Assembly (NCBI GenBank): GCA_963784995.1
Contig: CAWATZ010000007.1
Location: 186,001-250,000 of the forward strand
Length of the DNA: 64,000 nucleotides
Direction of reading: 5' to 3'
Origin: CAWATZ01 sp963784995
GTDB lineage: Bacteria; Planctomycetota; Planctomycetia; Gemmatales; Gemmataceae
Shown: positions 27,099-35,103 of the stretch, piece by piece
Numbering within the stretch: position 1 is the first letter of the stretch
How the letters are laid out: each line of letters starts with the position of its first letter
Translations under genes and position numbers: made by a program
The notes under the pieces: model-generated
Told to the model about the DNA's origin: nothing
What the model saw: the letters and a program-made list of their open reading frames with translations, nothing else
The model's database searches: none

Positions 27099-27735
27099 GA
27101 CCGTCCAACTCCCGCAACGTCTTCGACACCTCATCCGGGCAGGCACGCTGCCCTCCGGCACAGAACTGCCGCAGGATCTGCCGGACCTCGAAGAAGGTCC
27201 GTCCCGGCATCTCCACGGCCAGCAGGTTCGCTCCGACCGTCAGCGTCGCCCGCGCGGCCTGGGCCACGGTCGTCACGGCCACAGCTCGCAAACCAGGCAC
27301 CTTGTTGGCCACACAACACACCAGGCCCGGATCTTGACAGAACACCACTCCGCCACAGCACTCGCCCCGCGCCACACAGTCGCCGATGGCCTTCGCCCAG
27401 CGGGGCAGTTGCCCCTCCTCGACGATCGGCAGTGGGCGAAGCAGGATCTCTTCCCGCTTCAAGGCGATCAGGGCACTCTGCACGACGACGTAGCTGCGAT
27501 CCTGAGCGCAGCCCCAGGTAAGAAACGCGGCCTGGTTTTCCTTCCGCTGCACTTCCAGGGCGACGCCACCGGCACGCAATTCCTCGGCGGCCAGTGGAGT
27601 CACGACCGTCCCGGGAGGGATCAGCACGCGCTGATGGCCATTTAACCGGCGGCGCAGCGAATCGGCCGACAGCACTCGCCCTTGCCAGAGCAGGTCGCCA
27701 TGTGCGTCATTCGTGCTTAGCTTCTGCCCGGTCAT
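27085..27735 (-). CDS. RpiB/LacA-like protein of the BMC operon
   Basis: 216 residues. The N-terminal half resembles a nucleotide- or sugar-phosphate-binding region of unknown type (VLIPPGTVVTPLAAEELRA). The C-terminal half has GVVFCQDPGLVCCVANKVPGLRAV (two blocks: CQDPGLVCCVANKVPG) and GANLLAVEMPGRTFFEV, the shape of RpiB/LacAB sugar-phosphate isomerases, but with extra cysteines at the active-site region. Family members of this truncated kind occur in PV-type BMC loci, where their role is unsettled. The ATG overlaps the upstream BMC-P stop. Confidence 0.75.
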   Translation of the reverse strand: MTGQKLSTNDAHGDLLWQGRVLSADSLRRRLNGHQRVLIPPGTVVTPLAAEELRAGGVALEVQRKENQAAFLTWGCAQDRSYVVVQSALIALKREEILLRPLPIVEEGQLPRWAKAIGDCVARGECCGGVVFCQDPGLVCCVANKVPGLRAVAVTTVAQAARATLTVGANLLAVEMPGRTFFEVRQILRQFCAGGQRACPDEVSKTLRELDGHAHR

Positions 27736-27992
27736 GCCTGATCGCTTAACCCAAGGACCATCCAACGAATCGGCGTCTGCTTCGATTTTACTGTCTCGCG
27801 CACACCTGCACCATCGCTTGTAATAATGACAAGCGATCCAACGCTCGCACCCAGATAATCGATAGCCAGCAAGGGATCGCCGTCATCCTTGCCGCCCGGT
27901 CCCAGCACACGCACCAGAAGCAAGCGCCAGCCGTTCAGCGTCGGGTGCTTGATCGTCGAAACCGCATGTCCAACCACACGAGCCAGTTGCAT
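27732..27992 (-). CDS. BMC-P shell vertex protein (EutN/CcmL family)
   Basis: 86 residues. MQLARVVGHAVSTIKHPTL, LLLVRVLGPGG, AIDYLGASVGSLVIITSDG are hallmarks of the family. It lies 19 bp after the aldehyde dehydrogenase gene and its stop overlaps the next start, so translation is coupled. Confidence 0.92.
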   Translation of the reverse strand: MQLARVVGHAVSTIKHPTLNGWRLLLVRVLGPGGKDDGDPLLAIDYLGASVGSLVIITSDGAGVRETVKSKQTPIRWMVLGLSDQA

Positions 27993-28011
27993 GGGAACAC
28001 CAAGGTTGCGA

Positions 28012-29445
28012 TTACAGCACGCGCAGGCTCCCCACTGTCGTTGAACGCCGTTGCCTGGTGAACGTCAACGGCGTGGTGACACCCTCGCCCGTGGGCGTGG
28101 CAATGCTGAAGCTGAGATAGCCCTCACCACCGCTGCCCAGACCCGCCGTGCTGGGGCCGTTTTGCACGAACAGCGTTGTATCCATCTCCCGGCCCATCCG
28201 CGTGATCGTGTCCAGGTTGCGTGAGTGGATAATGCTCGTGTGCTTGAACCCATGCTCGTACTTCTTGGCCAGGGCAATGGCGGTATCCACGTCCCGGACG
28301 CGCACAAAGGGCACGAACGGCATCATCTGCTCATGATCGACAAACGGGCTGGTTTCATCCGTCTCACCAAAGAGCAACTCCGTTTCGGCCGGGACTTTCA
28401 GTCCCACGCGCTCGGCCAGCACGCTGGCATCCTGGCCGAGCAGCTCCTTCTGGAGCATGAGCTTGGACTTATCTTCCGGTGAGGGAGCAAACGCAGCGGC
28501 CGTCAGGGCTTCGATCTGCTTGCCATCGAGCCGGACAGCGTTATGGTGCGTCATCAGTTCCAGTAATTCGTCGAACACCGCATCGACGACAAACACTTCC
28601 TTCTCGCCGATGCAGAGCAGGTTGTTGTCGTAAGCGGCACCGATGATGATGGAGCGTGCGGCCTGGTCGAGGTTCGCCGTCTCATCCACCACAACGGGGG
28701 GATTTCCAGGACCAGCGACAATGGCACGCTTGGGACTGCGGAGAGCGGCTCGGCCCACGGCCGGACCGCCGGTCACACAGAGCATGCGTACGTCCCGGTG
28801 GTCGAAGATTGCCTGGGCTGATTCGAGCGTTGGTTTCTCGATGATCGTCAGCAGATTGTCGATGCCGATGGCCTCGGCAATCGCCTGATTGAATAGATGC
28901 ACTCCCTTGCAAGCAATGCGCGCTCCGCTTGGATGTGGATTGCACACAAGAGAGTTGCCGCCGGCCAGCATGTTAATGGCATTGCAGGCCAGCGTCGGCA
29001 GCGAATGCGTGACGGGTGTAATCACGCCAATCACCCCGAACGGAGCATACTCTTGCAGAGAAACGCCATTCTCACCGCTGAAGGCGTCGGTTCGCAGAAA
29101 CTCAACGCCCGGGATGCGGTCGGCAATGACCTTGAGCTTCTCGATCTTGTGCTTGAGCTTGCCGATTTGCGTTTCTTCCAGTTCTTCCCGGCCCAGTTGC
29201 TCCGCTTGCTCCGTGCAGATCTTGCGAATGCAGGCGATCGCCTTGCGGCGATCTTCCAGGCCACGCCGCTCGAACTCACGCTGAGCTTCTACCGATGCGG
29301 CAACGGCGGCGTTAACGTCATTGAAGACGCCGCGCTGCGCGGCCCCGTGGCCGTTGCGCGAGGGAGCAGCCGGCGCAGCTCCGTTGCGCAGCCGGGACAG
29401 GACTTGCGAAACGACCGTGCGAACGATCTCATCAGTTGCGTGCAT
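28012..29445 (-). CDS. CoA-acylating aldehyde dehydrogenase with N-terminal encapsulation peptide (PduP/EutE-like)
   Basis: 477 residues. The N-terminal helix TDEIVRTVVSQVLSRL is followed by a Pro/Ala/Gly-rich linker, the classical cargo tag. NNLLCIGEKEVFVVD contains the catalytic Cys, in the same context as PduP/EutE. It should convert L-lactaldehyde with CoA and NAD+ to lactyl-CoA and NADH inside the shell. The start at 29445 follows that helix; an upstream start at 29505 would add a Cys-rich stretch not seen in the family. Confidence 0.92.
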   Translation of the reverse strand: MHATDEIVRTVVSQVLSRLRNGAAPAAPSRNGHGAAQRGVFNDVNAAVAASVEAQREFERRGLEDRRKAIACIRKICTEQAEQLGREELEETQIGKLKHKIEKLKVIADRIPGVEFLRTDAFSGENGVSLQEYAPFGVIGVITPVTHSLPTLACNAINMLAGGNSLVCNPHPSGARIACKGVHLFNQAIAEAIGIDNLLTIIEKPTLESAQAIFDHRDVRMLCVTGGPAVGRAALRSPKRAIVAGPGNPPVVVDETANLDQAARSIIIGAAYDNNLLCIGEKEVFVVDAVFDELLELMTHHNAVRLDGKQIEALTAAAFAPSPEDKSKLMLQKELLGQDASVLAERVGLKVPAETELLFGETDETSPFVDHEQMMPFVPFVRVRDVDTAIALAKKYEHGFKHTSIIHSRNLDTITRMGREMDTTLFVQNGPSTAGLGSGGEGYLSFSIATPTGEGVTTPLTFTRQRRSTTVGSLRVL

Positions 29446-29513
29446 GGATGTAGTCTCACACTGTTGACCCGGAGAGAGCTTGCAGCCGCAGCGTGATTGT
29501 TTCATCCGGGCCC

Positions 29514-29825
29514 TTACTCCCTGGCGGAGAAGATGGTTTGGTTGTGGACGTGAACGTGATCGACAAGCCCAATGATGGTCGCGTCCACCGGCAATTTCTC
29601 GGTCTCCGGAGTGAGCCGGGCGCTCGATCCCTGAACGATCAGGACCATCTCGCCCTGGCCCGCACCGACCGTATCGACAACAACAAAAGTCCGTCCCGTG
29701 CTGATCAGCCGATCTCGGTTTTGCGGATCAACGCGCATCGGCTCGACCAGCAACAGCTTGTGCCCGGTCATCGAGGCGACCTTCTGCGTGGACACCACCA
29801 CTCCGGTTACCTGCGCCAGGAACAT
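29514..29825 (-). CDS. BMC-P shell vertex protein (EutN/CcmL family)
   Basis: 103 residues: MFLAQVTGVVVSTQKVASM, LLLVEPMRV, VVVDTVGAGQGEMVLIVQGSSAR. GTGAGG precedes the ATG. Closest of the three to canonical EutN. Confidence 0.93.
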   Translation of the reverse strand: MFLAQVTGVVVSTQKVASMTGHKLLLVEPMRVDPQNRDRLISTGRTFVVVDTVGAGQGEMVLIVQGSSARLTPETEKLPVDATIIGLVDHVHVHNQTIFSARE

Positions 29826-29832
29826 TGTTTCC

Positions 29833-31026
29833 TCACGTCTCTAGCAATTGCTTGGCCTGCCGGGCGACAATCAATTCCTCGTTGGTCGGCATGATCCACA
29901 GCTGGACCCGACTGTTGGGCGCGTGGATGGCAACTTCACCTTTCGCTTGATCGTTGCGAAATGGGTCGAGGTAGATGCCAAACCAATCCAGGTTCTTGCA
30001 AACAGCCGAACGGACACGAGCGGAGTTTTCACCGATTCCACCAGTGAAGACGATAGCATCGGCTCCACCCAGAAGAAGTAAATACGCACCCAGATAGTGC
30101 CGCACCGCCGCCACGTACACGTTCAGCGCTTGCTCTGAGCATCCTGGCCCTCCCCTTGCGTCTTCCTCGATGTCGCGAAGGTCATTGTGCCCACACAATC
30201 CCAGCAACCCGGATCTGTTGGCGAGGTCGTCCAGAACCTCTTCGAGTGATTTTCCAGTCGCCCGCATGATCACAGGCAACGCGAAGGGGTCAAAGTCGCC
30301 GACGCGATTGTTCTGTGGCAGACCAGACTGGGGGCTCATACCCATGCTGGTTGCTTCCGACATCCCCTCGGAAATGGCACACAATGAACTGCTTCCCCCC
30401 AGATGGCACGAGATAATCTTTGCCTCCGGATTCTTCAGCAACTGCGCTGTCCGCCAGGCGATGTAGCGGTGGCTGGCGCCGTGAAACCCCCAGCGCTTGA
30501 TCCCATATTTCTCGGTCCATTCCAGCGGCACCGCGTACAGTCGCTGCTCCGCGGGAATGGTTTCGTGAAAGCCGGTCTCGAACGCAGCCACCAGCGGGAT
30601 CATCGGCAATTCACGCGACAGCAGCCGCATCGCCTGGACGTACGGCGGATTGTGCGCCGGGGCCACGTCGGCGTAGCGCTCCATCGCCTGCAGCACTTCC
30701 TCCGTGACCCGCTGCACGCCGGTCACTCCTCGAGCATGCACCGCCTTGAAGCCAATCGCCGCCAGTTCGCCTGGATCTTTGAGGCAGCGCCGTTTCGGAT
30801 CTGACAGCTGTTCCAGACAGAGCCGCACGGCAACGGCATGGTCCCTGGCCGCCAGCGTCGTCTCCTCACGCTGGCCGTCCGCCTCGACGAAGCACCGCGA
30901 CTGCTCCGAGCCGATCCGCTCGACGCCGCCGTGCGCCAGCAAACGCTCGTCTGTCATGTCGTACAGACGATACTTGAAGCTGGTGCTTCCCAGGTTGGCA
31001 ACCAGGATTTTCACTCGCCGCTCCAT
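29833..31026 (-). CDS. Acetate/propionate kinase family enzyme of the BMC operon
   Basis: 397 residues. VANLGSTSFKYRLYD (phosphate loop), KAVHARGVTGVQRV, FETGFHETIPAEQRLYAVPL, GFHGASHRY, HLGGSSSLCAI and FTGGIGENSARVR are the AckA motifs, though the usual HLGNG reads HLGGS. It should make ATP from lactyl-phosphate. No encapsulation helix is seen, so it may act outside the shell. The start at 31026 overlaps the end of the BMC-H gene by none (12 bp away). Confidence 0.88.
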   Translation of the reverse strand: MERRVKILVANLGSTSFKYRLYDMTDERLLAHGGVERIGSEQSRCFVEADGQREETTLAARDHAVAVRLCLEQLSDPKRRCLKDPGELAAIGFKAVHARGVTGVQRVTEEVLQAMERYADVAPAHNPPYVQAMRLLSRELPMIPLVAAFETGFHETIPAEQRLYAVPLEWTEKYGIKRWGFHGASHRYIAWRTAQLLKNPEAKIISCHLGGSSSLCAISEGMSEATSMGMSPQSGLPQNNRVGDFDPFALPVIMRATGKSLEEVLDDLANRSGLLGLCGHNDLRDIEEDARGGPGCSEQALNVYVAAVRHYLGAYLLLLGGADAIVFTGGIGENSARVRSAVCKNLDWFGIYLDPFRNDQAKGEVAIHAPNSRVQLWIMPTNEELIVARQAKQLLET

Positions 31027-31037
31027 TGTCGGCCGCC

Positions 31038-31340
31038 TTACTTGCCCAGGAACGTCTCGATCACGTCCCGCTCCGGGCGCGGAATGACGTGAGCGCTGAC
31101 CAGCTCGCCGTTGGCACTGGCGGCCTGGGCACCCGCATCGACGGCGGCCCGGACCGAGCCCACGTCGCCGCGAACAAATGTCGTCACAAAAGCGTTGCCG
31201 ATTTGCAGCTGGCCGGCCAGCGTCACATTGGCGGCCTTGCACATCGCATCCGTCGCGGCAATCGTGGCGATCAGGCCCTTGGTCTCGATCATGCCAAGCG
31301 CCTCGCCGTTGCCGTTGGTATTGCGTCCGTTGAGAGCCAT
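31038..31340 (-). CDS. BMC-H shell protein (hexamer)
   Basis: 100 residues: ALGMIETKGLIATIAATDAM, NVTLAGQLQIG, GDVGSVRAAVDAG, VIPRPERDV are the single-BMC-domain signatures. AGAGGA precedes the ATG. Its hexamers form shell facets. The sister at 31383 is a diverged paralogue. Confidence 0.95.
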   Translation of the reverse strand: MALNGRNTNGNGEALGMIETKGLIATIAATDAMCKAANVTLAGQLQIGNAFVTTFVRGDVGSVRAAVDAGAQAASANGELVSAHVIPRPERDVIETFLGK

Positions 31341-31382
31341 TGGTTTCCTCTGCGGTAGGTTGGTCTTGGGGATTGCTTGCTG

Positions 31383-31700
31383 TCACGTGCCCACGGGCAC
31401 TGCGGTCTGTTTCTTGCCGGCCAGGGGCAGGATGGCCCCCAGGTCCTCGTGCGGACGAGGAATCACCTGCACGCCGACCACCTCGCCGACGCGCGCGGCC
31501 GCCGCCGCCCCGGCGTCGATGGCGGCCTTGACCGCCGCCACGTCGCCGACCACCAGGGCCGTCACCAGGCCGCTGCCGATCTTCTGCCAGCCAATCAGGG
31601 TTACGTTGGCGGCCTTGATCATGGCGTCGCTGGCCTCAACCAGCGGCACCAGGCCCTTGGTCTCGATCATCCCAAGAGCTTCCATGTGAGAACTGGCCAT
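31383..31700 (-). CDS. BMC-H shell protein (hexamer)
   Basis: 105 residues: ALGMIETKGLVPLVEASDAM, NVTLIGWQKIGSGLVTALV, GDVAAVKAAIDAGAAAA, VIPRPHEDL. GGAG precedes the ATG. The pore region (KIGSGL) differs from the sister, so the two could make pores with different selectivity. Confidence 0.95.
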   Translation of the reverse strand: MASSHMEALGMIETKGLVPLVEASDAMIKAANVTLIGWQKIGSGLVTALVVGDVAAVKAAIDAGAAAAARVGEVVGVQVIPRPHEDLGAILPLAGKKQTAVPVGT

Positions 31701-31741
31701 GCACTATCTCCGATTCGTTGAGAGGAGAGGAACTCCGATTT

Positions 31742-32431
31742 TTACTTGAATAGCTCGAAATAGGTCGCCCGCCCCAGATTGCAGGCATTGCCCTCGTCCG
31801 TGTCCAGATGCACCTCCAGCTTCGCCCCCGGCGATAGCCGGACCAGCAGGCCCTCCAGCACTGCCGAACAATCGCTCTTGATCCGCAAGTTCAGCCGATC
31901 CCCGTCCTTGACTCCGTAATACTCCAGGTCGCTCGGCCCCACGTGCACGTGCCGCTCGTGCCGGATGACGCCCCGCTTCATCTCGACCATGCCGGCCGGG
32001 CCGAGCAGATACGCCCCCGGCGAATCGCGGTGGTCGCCGCTCTTGCGCACCGGAAGGTCCAGCCCCAGGTACATGGCGTCCGAGAATGCCAGCTCCACCT
32101 GCGTGTGGTCCCGGCACGGACCCAGGATGCGCAGCCCGTTGATCATCCGGTGCCGGGGTCCGATCATCGTGACCGCCTCCTCGGCCGCGAAGAAGCCGTC
32201 CTGGTAAAGCGCCTTGTAAGGGGTCAGCTGGTGGCCCTTGCCAAACAGCGTCTCCAGGTCTTGCTGAGTGACGTGGCAGTGCCGGGCCGAGACGTTGATC
32301 ACCAGTCGCGGCTTTCCAGCGCCGTTGGCCCCGGCTCGCCCATTGCTGAGCTGCTCACGCAGCACCTCACGCACCAACCGCTCGACCAGTCCACGGTCCA
32401 GCCCGGACCGGGCCGTTGTCGTGCTACTCAT
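31742..32431 (-). CDS. PduL-type phosphotransacylase with N-terminal encapsulation peptide
   Basis: 229 residues. The N-terminus LDRGLVERLVREVLREQL is an amphipathic cargo helix followed by a Gly/Asn linker. INVSARHCHVTQQDLETLF and HERHVHVGPSDLEYYGV hold the Zn-binding His residues of PduL. It should convert lactyl-CoA to lactyl-phosphate and recycle CoA inside the shell. The start at 32431 overlaps the DeoR stop by 8 bp; GGAG lies upstream. Confidence 0.93.
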   Translation of the reverse strand: MSSTTTARSGLDRGLVERLVREVLREQLSNGRAGANGAGKPRLVINVSARHCHVTQQDLETLFGKGHQLTPYKALYQDGFFAAEEAVTMIGPRHRMINGLRILGPCRDHTQVELAFSDAMYLGLDLPVRKSGDHRDSPGAYLLGPAGMVEMKRGVIRHERHVHVGPSDLEYYGVKDGDRLNLRIKSDCSAVLEGLLVRLSPGAKLEVHLDTDEGNACNLGRATYFELFK

Positions 32432-33206
32432 GGTTGTTGCTCCCCGCCGGCCCCGCCAGGACCAGCCGAACTCCCGCTTGTTCCAGCATCTCCTTCTGTG
32501 CCGCGGACAATCCCGGATCAACGATCAGCGTGTCGATCTCGCTCAGCTGGCACAGGAAGGCCAGGGCGGGCCGGCCGATCTTGGTGTGGTCGGCCACGAC
32601 AATCACCTCGTCGCAGCAGCGCATCATCTGCCGTTCCGTCTCCACCAGCAGCAGGTTGCTGTTGAACAGCCCCTTGCTGGTCATGCCGCCCACACTCATG
32701 ATCAGCTGGCGGACGTGCAGGTCTTCCAGCACCCGGATGGTCAGCGGACCCAGCGCCACTCCGGTCTTGGGGTAGACGTAGCCGCCCAGGAAGACCAGGT
32801 CGGTGTCCCGGCTGGAGGCGAACAGGTTGGCGATGGGCAAGCTGTTTGTCACGATCTGCACCGAGCGGCCGACCAGGAGCCGGGCGACCTCCAGCGTCGT
32901 GGTGCCGCCATCGAGCAGCACCGTGTCGCCGTCCCGAATTCGGGCCACCGCAGTCTGGGCGATCAGGCGTTTTTCCTCCAGCTGACTGCTGGACCGATCT
33001 TCCAGGGCCGGCAGCACCGTCGCATCACCGACGTAAATGGCGCCGCCGTGCGTGCGCCGGACCGACCCCTGCTGGTGCCAGTAATCCAGATCGCGGCGGA
33101 TGGTCGATTCCGACACCTGGACCGACTGCGCCAAGTCCGCCAGCGCGACAAAACCTCGCGAGCTGATCAGGTCAAGCACTCGTTGTCGGCGTTCCTCGAC
33201 CAGCAT
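32424..33206 (-). CDS. DeoR-family transcriptional regulator, first gene of the BMC operon
   Basis: 260 residues. The N-terminal winged helix (ERRQRVLDLISSRGFVAL, VSESTIRRDLDYW, RRTHGGAI) and C-terminal DeoR effector domain (DGDTVLLDGGTTTLEVA, TDLVFLGGYVYPKTGVALG, VVADHTKIGRPAL) are complete. DeoR proteins sense a sugar phosphate and repress sugar catabolic operons; here the inducer may be an aldolase substrate or product. A promoter and direct repeats lie directly upstream. Confidence 0.92.
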   Translation of the reverse strand: MLVEERRQRVLDLISSRGFVALADLAQSVQVSESTIRRDLDYWHQQGSVRRTHGGAIYVGDATVLPALEDRSSSQLEEKRLIAQTAVARIRDGDTVLLDGGTTTLEVARLLVGRSVQIVTNSLPIANLFASSRDTDLVFLGGYVYPKTGVALGPLTIRVLEDLHVRQLIMSVGGMTSKGLFNSNLLLVETERQMMRCCDEVIVVADHTKIGRPALAFLCQLSEIDTLIVDPGLSAAQKEMLEQAGVRLVLAGPAGSNNHE

Positions 33207-33223
33207 CGATACCTTGCACGATC

Positions 33224-33290
33224 TTGCTTGGATTCTTTCAGGCGTTGCTTGAATAGTGGTAGTTTATGCAAGATTGAGACAGGTTGTCAA
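33224..33290 (-). promoter_or_regulatory. Promoter and candidate DeoR operator repeats of the BMC operon
   Basis: On the minus strand TTGACA (33290-33285) is 17 bp from ATAAAC (33267-33262), a near-consensus sigma-70 pair. Just downstream, TTGCTTGGAT (33224-33233) and TTGCTTGAAT (33245-33254) on the plus strand are direct repeats 21 bp apart, two helical turns, as DeoR operators often are. Confidence 0.6.
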
Positions 33291-33478
33291 GCCGAATCTT
33301 CCATTATTTTCCTGTGTTATTGAATGATTATTGCAAAAAGTTGCAAGAAAGTGAGCAGATCGCGAGGCAAGCGGTCCAGAAAGGCTGGTGGGAGGATGCT
33401 CTGCCCCAAAGCAGCCGGCTCATGCTACCATGAAAGGACGGAGAACACGAGGAGCGGCAAAGAGGGCGAGGGCGTTCG

Positions 33479-35080
33479 ATGACCACGGAAGTGAGTTTGC
33501 TGCGCTCGATCTGGGAAGCTCCGGACGATCTGGACTTGCGGCGGGTCTTTGCCGACTGGCTCCAGGATCAGGAGGAGCCGGCACTTGCCGAGCGCGGGGA
33601 GCTGGTCCGGTTGCAGTGCGAACTGATGGCATGGGTCCCCGAGTGGCAGCGGCGGGAGGAGCTGCGGCAGCGCGAACAGGCGCTGCTGCCAGCGGTTCGC
33701 CAGGAGTGGGTCGGTCCCTGGCAGCAGTGGGGTGCGGAGACAGCCATCGTCACTGGTTTGCCCCGGGTTTCTCTGGAAGCCCATCGCTTCCTGGCTCGTT
33801 CCTTCGTGGAACAGGCGGCGAGCCTGTGCCGGCACAGCTGGGTGGAGATGGTCCGGCTGGAGGAGCTGCGCCTGATCCACGTCAATCGCCTGGCACGGTG
33901 TCCTGCCCTGGCGGAGCTGCCCGGGCTCGACCTTTCCGGCAACAACCTGGAAGACGAGCATCTGCACCGACTGTTGCGCCTGGCGCGTCTGGAAGGATTG
34001 CGCCAGCTGGATCTTTCCAACAACCAGCTGTCCAACGACTCGGCCCGGCTGCTGGTGGACTCGGGATTGCTGGAGCGGCTGGTCCGCCTGGACCTGCGGA
34101 ACAATCGTTTGACGGCGACCGGCATTTGCCGGCTGCTGCAAGGAGCCGGCCGGCAACTGAAGTGCCTGGAAGTGTCCGGCAACCACTGGAACGCCCGCTC
34201 GTTGCAATTGCTCGGCGACTGGCGTGAGGCAGTCGTGCGGCGGCGTTTGCTGGCTGGCCGGCCGGCCCGGTTGCTCAACAGCGTGGGCATGGAGCTGGTG
34301 CTGATCCCGGCCGGGGAGTTCCTGATGGGCTCGCCGGATTCCGAGCCGGAACGCGATGCGACCGAGGGGCCCCGGCACGAGGTGCGGATCCGCAGGCCGT
34401 TTTACCTGGGGGCCTGTCACGTGACTCAGGAGCAGTACGCCCGGGTGATGGGCCGTAACCCGAGTCATTTCCGGGCGGGCGGTGCGGGTGGCGCGGAGGT
34501 CCAGGGTCAGGACACACGCTGGTTTCCAGTGGAGATGGTGGCCATCGAGCAGGCCCGGGAGTTCTGCCGGCTGCTATCGGAGCTGCCGGAAGAACGGCAG
34601 CGCGGCCGACAGTATCGCTTGCCGACGGAGGCTGAGTGGGAGTATGCTTGCCGGGCCGACGGTCTGGCCGACTGGCCGTTTTCTTCGGGCTGGGCGCTGG
34701 GACCGCGTCAGGCCACCTGCAATAGCGATTACTCGCACCCGTCCGGCGACCTTGGCAGCCTGAGCGGCGGCTCACGGGGGCCCATCGGTCACTCGACTCC
34801 GGGAGGCAGCTTCCCGGCCAACGCCTTCGGGCTGTACGACATGCACGGCAACTGCTGGGACTGGTGCGGCGATCGCTTTGCCCCGGACTATTATCAGCAC
34901 AGTCCATGCGAGGACCCGCCCGGGCCTGACGAGGGGACCGGCTTTGTGATTCGCGGCGGTTCCTGGTTCAACGGGGCACGCTTTTGCCGCTCGGCGGAGC
35001 GGTATGGGACCAGTGCCGCGGGCAGCTTCTGCATCAGCTTCCGCGTGGTGTTGCCGGTGGGGCCTGGCGGAATTGGTTAA
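33479..35080 (+). CDS. TIGR02996-LRR-FGE-like fusion protein (first of tandem pair)
   Basis: 533 residues. The N-terminus (EVSLLRSIWEAPDDLDLRRVFADWLQDQ) is the Gemmata repeat-companion domain (TIGR02996-like). Leucine-rich repeats follow (LRQLDLSNNQLSNDSARLL, VRLDLRNNRLTATGICRLL). The C-terminal half is an FGE-sulfatase domain (LIPAGEFLMGSP, VTQEQYARVMG, YRLPTEAEWEYACRA, MHGNCWDWCGD, RGGSWFNGARFC). Formylglycine-generating enzymes have two Cys in the RGGS motif; here only the second is kept, so it is more likely a non-FGE member (oxidase, lectin-like or inactive). GAGGG precedes the ATG. No signal peptide is seen. Divergent from the BMC operon. Confidence 0.82.
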   Translation: MTTEVSLLRSIWEAPDDLDLRRVFADWLQDQEEPALAERGELVRLQCELMAWVPEWQRREELRQREQALLPAVRQEWVGPWQQWGAETAIVTGLPRVSLEAHRFLARSFVEQAASLCRHSWVEMVRLEELRLIHVNRLARCPALAELPGLDLSGNNLEDEHLHRLLRLARLEGLRQLDLSNNQLSNDSARLLVDSGLLERLVRLDLRNNRLTATGICRLLQGAGRQLKCLEVSGNHWNARSLQLLGDWREAVVRRRLLAGRPARLLNSVGMELVLIPAGEFLMGSPDSEPERDATEGPRHEVRIRRPFYLGACHVTQEQYARVMGRNPSHFRAGGAGGAEVQGQDTRWFPVEMVAIEQAREFCRLLSELPEERQRGRQYRLPTEAEWEYACRADGLADWPFSSGWALGPRQATCNSDYSHPSGDLGSLSGGSRGPIGHSTPGGSFPANAFGLYDMHGNCWDWCGDRFAPDYYQHSPCEDPPGPDEGTGFVIRGGSWFNGARFCRSAERYGTSAAGSFCISFRVVLPVGPGGIG

Positions 35081-35103
35081 CCGCGAACGTTTCGGAGATG
35101 CGC

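Noticed and set aside
24156..33206. BMC locus as a wholly new organelle
   Set aside because: Gene content matches the described Planctomycetes-Verrucomicrobia fucose/rhamnose compartment.
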